A stretch of DNA of 64,000 nucleotides, taken from NCBI RefSeq assembly GCF_018736105.1, contig NZ_CP076135.1:372001-436000 (forward strand), given 5' to 3'. This document shows positions 58,392 through 64,000 of this stretch, piece after piece (the first letter of the stretch is position 1; the number at the start of each line of letters is the position of its first letter). Under the pieces are notes generated by a model. The model was not told the origin of the DNA and made no database searches. It saw only the letters and a program-made list of their open reading frames with translations. A program made the translations under genes and the position numbers. The stretch comes from Bradyrhizobium sediminis. Lineage in GTDB: Bacteria; Pseudomonadota; Alphaproteobacteria; Rhizobiales; Xanthobacteraceae.

Positions 58392-61300
58392 TGGGCCCCC
58401 TTCGCGACGCTGCCGAAGCGGCGATAGAGGATCGGCAGCAGGATCAGCGTCAACAGCGTCGACGACAGCAACCCGCCGATCACCACGATTGCCAGCGGCT
58501 TCTGGATTTCCGATCCGGGGCCGGAAGCGAACAGCAGCGGGATCAGTCCGAGCGCGGTGATGCTGGCGGTCATCAGCACCGGCCGAAGCCGGCGTTTGGC
58601 GCCCTCTACGACGATGCGATCCTCCGGGATGCCACGGGCGCGCAGCTGGTTGAAGTAGGAGACCAGCACGACGCCGTTCAACACGGCGATGCCGAGCAGC
58701 GCGATGAATCCGACCGAAGCCGGAACCGACAGGTACTCGCCGGTCACGACCAGCGCGAAGACGCCGCCGATCAGGGCGAAGGGGATGTTCACCAGCACCA
58801 TCAGCGCCTGGCGGATCGAGCCGAACGTGGTGAAGAGCAGAACAAAGATGAGTCCGATGGCAACCGGCACGACGACCGACAAACGCGCGGCGGCGCGTTG
58901 CTGGTTCTCGAACTGGCCGCCCCAGGTCAGCCGATAGCCCTGCGGCAGCGCCAGCTCCGCCGCCACCTTCTGCTGCGCCGCCTCGACGAAGCCGACCATG
59001 TCGCGCCCCCGGACATTGGTCCGAACCACGCTCATCCGGGCGCCGTCCTCGCGGTCGATCTTGACGGGACCGTCGACCCGGTGAATGCGGGCAACCTGGG
59101 ACAGCGCCACATGCTGCCCGGACGCCAGCGTCAGGGGCAGGTTGGCCAGCAAGGTCGGCGCCTCGCGGGTATTCTCGCCGCCGCGAACCAGGATCGGGGT
59201 GCGGCGTCCGTTTTCCAGCGCCGTGCCGATGGTGCGGCCCTCGATCTGGGTGCGCAGCGAGGCGGCAATCGCATCCACCGCCAGACCGAGACGGCCCGCC
59301 TCCAGCCGATTTACCGCGACCGTATAATACTGCGCGCCTTCGTTGAGCGTGGTGTATACGTCCTCGGCGCCATCGATGCCGGACAGGATCGCGGACAGTT
59401 TGCTGGCGATCTCGTTGAGCCTGGCGATGTCGGGACCGAAGATCTTGATGGCGACGTCGCCGCGCACGCCGCTGATCATCTCCTGGACCCGCATGTCGAT
59501 CGGTTGCGTGAAGCCGAGTGACAGTCCCGGAAAGTCATTGAGCACCTCGCGAAGCTGCCGAATGAGAGCGGACTTGTCTGCGGTCTTTCTTTCCTCCTGC
59601 GGCTTCAGGACCAGGAACGTGTCGGTCTGATTGAGCCCCATCGGGTCGAGGCCGAGTTCGTCCGATCCGGTTCGGGCGATGATTCCCGCGACGTCGGGTA
59701 CCCTTGCGAGAATCGCGGCCTGAAGCCGTGCATTGATCGCGTTGGCCTGATCGAGATTGACGGACGGAATGGCTTCGACGCTGACGATGATGTCGCCTTC
59801 GTCCATGGTCGGCATGAAGGTCTTGCCGAGCTGGGTATAGGCAAAGCCCGCCGCAACGAGGGCCGCCACGGCCGCGGCCATCACCTTGCGCTCATTGGCC
59901 AGTGCCCAGCCGAGCGCGGGCGCATAGCCGCGGGAGGCCAGGCGGATCAGCCAGGGTTCCCGGTGCGGGGCAGCCTTGAGAAGAAACGAGGTCGCCACCG
60001 GAATCACCGTGAGCGCCAGCAACAGCGAGCCGGCCAGCGCAAAAATGATGGCGAGCGCCACGGGGATAAACAGCTTTCCCTCGAGGCCCTGCAGCGCCAG
60101 CAGCGGCACGAACACGATGATGATGATGAGCACGCCGGTTGAAACCGGCTCCAGCACCTCGCAGACCGACCGGAACACGATATGGACGAGCGGCGTCGTC
60201 TTTCCTTCCTGATCCTTGCTGAGATTCCCAACGATGTTTTCGACCACCACCACCAGCGCGTCGATCAGCATGCCGATGGCGATCGCGAGCCCGCCCAGGC
60301 TCATCAGGTTGGCCGACATGCCGACCGCGCGCATGACGATCAGCGCGATCATGATCGCAAGCGGCAGGCTGAGCGCGATCACCAGCGAGGCCCGCCAGTT
60401 GCCGAGAAACAGCAGCAGCAGGACGATGACCAGAACCGTGGCTTCGCCCAGCGCCCGGACTACGGTTCCGACGGCGCGGCCGACCAGCCGGCTGCGGTCG
60501 TAAAACACGTTGATGGAAACGCTCTTCGGCAGCGAAGGCTGTAGTTCCTGCAGGCGCTGGCGGACGTCGCGCACGAGCTGGCCGGCATTGGCGCCGCGCA
60601 GGCCGAGCACGAGTCCCTCGACGGTTTCGCCGCGGCCGTCGGTCGTGACGGCGCCATAGCGCGTCAGCGAGCCGACCTGGACGCGGGCGATATCGTTGAC
60701 CCGGATCGGAACGCCGTCCCGGGTGTCGACCACGATGGCCTTGATGTCATCGATCGAGCGGATGCTGCCCTCGATGCGGACCAGCGCGCTGTCTTCGCCC
60801 TGATTGACGCGGCCGGCGCCGTCGTTGCGGCTGTTGGTCTCAATCGCTCGCCGGAACAGGTCATACGAAATGCCGCGTGCGGCGAGGGCATCGCTGAGCG
60901 GGACGATCTCGAAGGCGCGGACATGACCGCCCAGCGAGTTGACGTCGGCGACCCCCGGAACGGTCCGCAGTGCCGGGCGGATCACCCAGTCGAGCAGGCT
61001 TCGCCGCTCCGCCAGCGAGAGATCGGGACTGTCGATCGTGAACATGAACATCTCGCCGAGCGGGCTCGTGATCGGAGCAAGCCCGCCGGTGACGCCGTCA
61101 GGAAGATCGCGCGCGATATTGGACAGCCGTTCCGAGACCTGGTTGCGCGCCCAGTAGATGTCGGTGCCGTCTTCGAAATCGACGGTGATGTCGGCGAGCG
61201 CGTACTTTGTCGTCGAGCGGAGGATCTTCTTGTTGGGCAATCCCAGCAATTCGAGTTCGATTGGAACCGTGATCCGCTGTTCGACCTCCTCCGGGGTGAG

Positions 61301-61465
61301 GCCCGGCGCCTTCATGATGATCTTCACCTGAACCGGCGAGACGTCGGGGAACGCGTCGATCGGCAGACCGGGCAGCACGACGGCGCCCGCGCCGATCAGC
61401 AATAGGACGCTCAAGCCGACGAACATGCGCTGCGAGAGCGCGAATGCGACCAGGCGCGCGAGCAT
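58388..61465 (-). CDS. Heavy-metal RND efflux pump (CusA/CzcA family)
   Basis: A 1025-residue inner-membrane pump. The start MLARLVAFALSQRMFVGLSV and PIDAFPDVSPVQVKI are family typical; the fourth membrane helix has the charged pair D and E in IGMLIDALVVVVENIVGNL, seen in the heavy-metal (HME) subgroup. Two large periplasmic loops and 12 membrane helices fit the length. Copper/silver or cobalt/zinc/cadmium specificity cannot be decided. Its ATG overlaps the stop of the adaptor gene by one base. No outer-membrane factor gene lies in the window. Confidence 0.94.
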   Translation of the reverse strand: MLARLVAFALSQRMFVGLSVLLLIGAGAVVLPGLPIDAFPDVSPVQVKIIMKAPGLTPEEVEQRITVPIELELLGLPNKKILRSTTKYALADITVDFEDGTDIYWARNQVSERLSNIARDLPDGVTGGLAPITSPLGEMFMFTIDSPDLSLAERRSLLDWVIRPALRTVPGVADVNSLGGHVRAFEIVPLSDALAARGISYDLFRRAIETNSRNDGAGRVNQGEDSALVRIEGSIRSIDDIKAIVVDTRDGVPIRVNDIARVQVGSLTRYGAVTTDGRGETVEGLVLGLRGANAGQLVRDVRQRLQELQPSLPKSVSINVFYDRSRLVGRAVGTVVRALGEATVLVIVLLLLFLGNWRASLVIALSLPLAIMIALIVMRAVGMSANLMSLGGLAIAIGMLIDALVVVVENIVGNLSKDQEGKTTPLVHIVFRSVCEVLEPVSTGVLIIIIVFVPLLALQGLEGKLFIPVALAIIFALAGSLLLALTVIPVATSFLLKAAPHREPWLIRLASRGYAPALGWALANERKVMAAAVAALVAAGFAYTQLGKTFMPTMDEGDIIVSVEAIPSVNLDQANAINARLQAAILARVPDVAGIIARTGSDELGLDPMGLNQTDTFLVLKPQEERKTADKSALIRQLREVLNDFPGLSLGFTQPIDMRVQEMISGVRGDVAIKIFGPDIARLNEIASKLSAILSGIDGAEDVYTTLNEGAQYYTVAVNRLEAGRLGLAVDAIAASLRTQIEGRTIGTALENGRRTPILVRGGENTREAPTLLANLPLTLASGQHVALSQVARIHRVDGPVKIDREDGARMSVVRTNVRGRDMVGFVEAAQQKVAAELALPQGYRLTWGGQFENQQRAAARLSVVVPVAIGLIFVLLFTTFGSIRQALMVLVNIPFALIGGVFALVVTGEYLSVPASVGFIALLGIAVLNGVVLVSYFNQLRARGIPEDRIVVEGAKRRLRPVLMTASITALGLIPLLFASGPGSEIQKPLAIVVIGGLLSSTLLTLILLPILYRRFGSVAKGAQ

Positions 61466-62613
61466 CACTCGCCGGCCCCGAGCCGCAGCAGGATCCCCCG
61501 CAGGGCAGAGATGCCGCTGACGGCCACCTCGTCCTTGTCCGTGATCGCGCCTGCGACCACGACATGGTCCTGGTCCTCGGCCAGCAGCGTCACCGGCAGC
61601 AGACGAAATCCACCCTCGATCGCAGTGAAGACCGACGTCGATTCCCCGCGCCGGACCAGCGCGCTGTAGGGGATTTCCCACGCACTTTCGCCGGCGGAAA
61701 GAAAGCCGATCCGTGCCGCGGCCGTTTGCCCGGGGCGCAGCTCGCCATTATTCGGCATTTCCGCCCGCACCAGAATGGTTTGGGTCGCAGCGTCAGTCGT
61801 CTCCGAAACCAGTATGACCTGGCCCGGGGTGGCGTAGCCGTCGATTTCCACCCGCGCGCCCGGCCGGATGGCGCGGACGCTCGATGCCGGAATCGCAATC
61901 TCGGCCCACAAGACCGACAATCGTGCGAGCTTGACCAGCGGCGCCGACGGCTCCACCCGCTGGCCCGGGGAAACCACGATTTCAACCACCGTTGCCGGCT
62001 GCGGTGCCGCCACCGAAAGTGTCGCCGTAATCGCAGTCTCGCCGGTCAGGCGCGAAATCGCCGCATCTGAGAGGCCGCTGAGCCGAAGCATTTGCCGCCG
62101 TTCCGCCACCGCGATGCTTGCCTGCCGGGCTTCGGTTTGGCTGGTTTCCAGAACGCGCAGCGGTACCGCCTTCGCTTCAAACAGTTCGGCGTTGCGTTTG
62201 AGCTGCTGGGCGGCAAGAGCCTCCTGCGCGAAGGCATGCAGGTATTCCCGCTGCAGCGACACGAAGCTCGGACTCTCGAGCGTGACCAGCGGCTGGCCGG
62301 AGTTGACATGGTCGCCGCGCGCCACCGAAAGATTGGTGACCATGCCGGCCTGGGGAGCGCTCACGACCCACAATTGGGGGGTGGGGATGACGATCTGGGC
62401 GGGATAGGGCAGCGTCTGATCGGTTCGGCTCGAGACCGGATGGGTGACGCGAACGCCCAGGGTTTGTGCCTGCGCGGGACTGAGCTTCACCGCGTCCTCG
62501 GCCATCGAAACGGATGGAAGGCCCATGAACGCGAATGCGAGCATGGTTCGCGCCAAAATCTGCCAAGAGCGCAGACACAAGTTCGCCTGGCGGAGATGCA
62601 TCATCAGTTCCAT
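61465..62613 (-). CDS. RND periplasmic adaptor subunit (CusB/CzcB-like)
   Basis: A 382-residue membrane-fusion protein that links the pump to the outer-membrane channel. N-terminal signal segment (LARTMLAFAFMGLPSVSMAED), lipoyl-like domain with VTNLSVARGDHVNSGQPLVTLE, helical hairpin (YLHAFAQEALAAQQLKRNAE) and beta-barrel region. The start is not certain (62613, or the methionine at 62544 just before the signal core). First gene of the efflux operon. No metal sensor gene is adjacent; the TetR gene upstream belongs to the thiolase side. Confidence 0.9.
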   Translation of the reverse strand: MELMMHLRQANLCLRSWQILARTMLAFAFMGLPSVSMAEDAVKLSPAQAQTLGVRVTHPVSSRTDQTLPYPAQIVIPTPQLWVVSAPQAGMVTNLSVARGDHVNSGQPLVTLESPSFVSLQREYLHAFAQEALAAQQLKRNAELFEAKAVPLRVLETSQTEARQASIAVAERRQMLRLSGLSDAAISRLTGETAITATLSVAAPQPATVVEIVVSPGQRVEPSAPLVKLARLSVLWAEIAIPASSVRAIRPGARVEIDGYATPGQVILVSETTDAATQTILVRAEMPNNGELRPGQTAAARIGFLSAGESAWEIPYSALVRRGESTSVFTAIEGGFRLLPVTLLAEDQDHVVVAGAITDKDEVAVSGISALRGILLRLGAGE

Positions 62614-62836
62614 GTATTGGCGATCGAGCGAAATCGGGCTTTCGTCGGGAGGTGGCTTATTCCGGTCCGCCCCTGCAGCCGTTGATTTGTGTCAATCAAG
62701 TCGGCCAGTTGTGGCCCGTGCAGACCATTATGCTCCGTGCGGGCTGACAGGATGCTGTTGATCTATGTCAGCTGATTGTCAGCTATGTGCTTTTTCCGAT
62801 TCGACCGAGCCGATCTTGGCTTCCCGGCCGCGGCGT

Positions 62837-63532
62837 TTACCGTGATCCGCCGCCGGCCCGCCTGCGCTTGGCGGGCGTTGCCGCCGCCCGTTTTCTCGCC
62901 GGTTTCGCGGCAAGCCCCTCGGTGAGCCGGAGCGCGAATTCGTTGCCAATCGCCTCCGCCGACAATTCGCCGCCGGGCTGGAACCAGTGGCCGATCCAGT
63001 TCAGGGATCCCGCGATCATGAAGGCGGTCATCTTGGGGTCGCACGGCTTGATCGAGCCGTCCGCCATTCCTTCCGCGATGTACTTGCGGAACGTCCGGTC
63101 GATGCCTCGCTTGGCGGCGCGGACGATCCTGCCGTTCTTCTCGGAGAGATCGCGCGGGTCGAACCGCACCAGGCTGGCGCCGTAGTCGGTCGCCATGTTC
63201 CCGGCATAGGCGCGCACCAGCCTGCGAAGCTTGACGAGGCCGCTGTCGCCGCTGGCATTGATCTCGGCGATGAAGTCGTCGACCCGCTCCTGCCCGATTG
63301 CCCAGCATTCGAACAGGATTTCTTCCTTGCTGCGAAAGTAGTTGTAGAGCGCGGGCTTGGTGATGTTCAGCCGCTCGGCCACCTCGTTCAGGGTCGCGCG
63401 ATGATAGCCCTGCTCGAGAAACAGCTGCACCGCGGTCCGCAGCACGGCATCGCGCTTCTCGTCGCGGGCGCGGCGGCGGCTCTCGAACGGCATCCAGGGC
63501 GAAGAATCGGAAGGCAGGTCCCGCGCGTCCAT
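62837..63532 (-). CDS. TetR-family regulator
   Basis: A 231-residue regulator: HTH at residues about 25-70 (RATLNEVAERLNITKPALYN), a ligand domain with WIGHWFQPGGELS of the type seen in fatty-acid/CoA-related TetR_C regulators, and a basic Ala/Lys/Arg tail (residues 205-231). It is divergent from the thiolase gene with a perfect palindrome between them, so it probably represses lipid or aromatic catabolism genes in response to an acyl-CoA. The ATG at 63532 opens MDARDLPSDS; the HTH begins at about residue 20. Confidence 0.9.
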   Translation of the reverse strand: MDARDLPSDSSPWMPFESRRRARDEKRDAVLRTAVQLFLEQGYHRATLNEVAERLNITKPALYNYFRSKEEILFECWAIGQERVDDFIAEINASGDSGLVKLRRLVRAYAGNMATDYGASLVRFDPRDLSEKNGRIVRAAKRGIDRTFRKYIAEGMADGSIKPCDPKMTAFMIAGSLNWIGHWFQPGGELSAEAIGNEFALRLTEGLAAKPARKRAAATPAKRRRAGGGSR

Positions 63533-63577
63533 ATCGATTTCCGGCCGCCTCGCGTTGACTCGATCTTATCCGACGTA

Positions 63578-63595
63578 TATTACCCATGGGTAATA
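63578..63595. promoter_or_regulatory. Perfect 18-bp palindrome, likely TetR operator
   Basis: TATTACCCATGGGTAATA lies 33 bp before the thiolase start and 46 bp upstream of the regulator start. A further half-site (CGGGTAAT, 63606-63613) follows at one and a half to two helical turns. The two sites would let a dimer pair cover both promoters. Confidence 0.75.
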
Positions 63596-63627
63596 AGAAG
63601 TCCAACGGGTAATTTACGGAGGGTCCG

Positions 63628-64000
63628 ATGTCATCTCGCGCCTACGTTGCCGGTGTCGGCATGATCCCGTTCGTCAAGCCCGGCGCCAACGAGCCGTATC
63701 ATGTGATGGGTGCCGAGGCGGCCAGGCTCGCGCTCGGCGATGCCGGCCTCGACTACGGCCAGATCCAGCAGGCCTATGTCGGCTACGTCTATGGCGACTC
63801 CACCTGCGGGCAGCGCGCGCTGTACCCGGTCGGGATGACCGGCATCCCGATCGTCAACGTCAACAACAATTGCTCGACCGGTTCGACCGCGCTGTTCCTC
63901 GCGCGCCAGGCCATCGAATCCGGTGCCGCCGATTGCGTGCTGGCGCTCGGGTTCGAGCAGATGAAGCCCGGTGCGCTGGGTGCGGTGTTCACCGACCGGC
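63628..64000 (+). CDS. Thiolase-family (SCPx-type) acyl-CoA acyltransferase, N-terminal part
   Basis: The first 124 codons of a gene that runs off the window. VAGVGMIPFVKPG, GAEAARLALGDAGLDY and IVNVNNNCSTGSTALFLARQ, with the acylatable Cys82, place it in the SCP-x/lipid-transfer thiolase group that works in beta-oxidation-like or sterol-side-chain degradation. ATG at 63628 follows ACGGAGGG. Divergent from the TetR gene and presumably controlled by the palindrome. Confidence 0.92.
   Translation, partial: MSSRAYVAGVGMIPFVKPGANEPYHVMGAEAARLALGDAGLDYGQIQQAYVGYVYGDSTCGQRALYPVGMTGIPIVNVNNNCSTGSTALFLARQAIESGAADCVLALGFEQMKPGALGAVFTDR

Overview
The window reads as chromosome of an alphaproteobacterium of the order Hyphomicrobiales, most likely the Bradyrhizobium/Rhodopseudomonas/Nitrobacter group (Nitrobacteraceae). 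This rests on the gene orders (sucD-sucA-sucB-lpdA; xerC next to priA; atpHAGDC without the Fo genes; rplU-rpmA...obgE-proB-proA-nadD-rsfS-rlmH-envC-ctpA), on GC-rich coding sequence, and on two families of dispersed intergenic palindromic repeats that I associate with this group. No species assignment is possible from the window alone.

Layout. 1-7.5 kb: end of sucD, then sucA, sucB, a MAPEG-family gene, an SDR and lpdA, i.e. the 2-oxoglutarate dehydrogenase complex. 7.5-12.8 kb: a small membrane protein, a DUF4337-like protein, XerC, PriA and an RlpA-like lipoprotein/septal protein. 13.4-18.5 kb: F1 ATP synthase operon atpHAGDC. 18.6-20.2 kb: a class III adenylate/guanylate cyclase with a membrane anchor and repeated C-terminal modules. 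20.2-36.2 kb: a mostly minus-strand housekeeping block (two Nudix RNA pyrophosphohydrolases, polysaccharide deacetylase, CtpA, EnvC, RlmH, RsfS, NadD, ProA, ProB, Obg, MaoC-like, L27, L21), interrupted at 32.4-34.5 kb by a DMT transporter and an AT-richer DUF2235 hydrolase gene.

37.2-51.6 kb is a mobile element of about 14.3 kb integrated at the 3' end of a tRNA-Ser(CGA) gene; a 14-bp copy of the tRNA end marks the far side. It carries a P4-type integrase, four very small AlpA/excisionase-like HTH proteins, a ClpP-like prohead-type protease, several proteins I do not recognise, a P4/D5-type primase-helicase, and immediately after it a 300-bp array of TGTCACA/TGTGACA repeats that looks like a replication origin. 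There are no capsid, terminase or tail genes. This is the gene set of a phage-satellite-like or replicating integrative element. Its right end holds an AT-richer defence cassette: a remnant of an Mrr-like endonuclease, a nuclease-methyltransferase fusion, a two-TRD specificity subunit (together BcgI-like restriction-modification), and a third gene encoding a DGNHR (DndB/ParB-like) domain joined to a TIR-like/deoxyribosyltransferase-like domain. The three intact genes are tightly spaced and form one operon; the third gene is the best candidate for something undescribed.

51.7-64 kb: a divergent EamA transporter/TetR pair sharing a palindromic operator, an AraC regulator, a large autotransporter, a heavy-metal RND efflux operon (adaptor, pump, DUF3240), and a TetR regulator divergent from a thiolase gene that runs off the window, again with a perfect palindrome between them.
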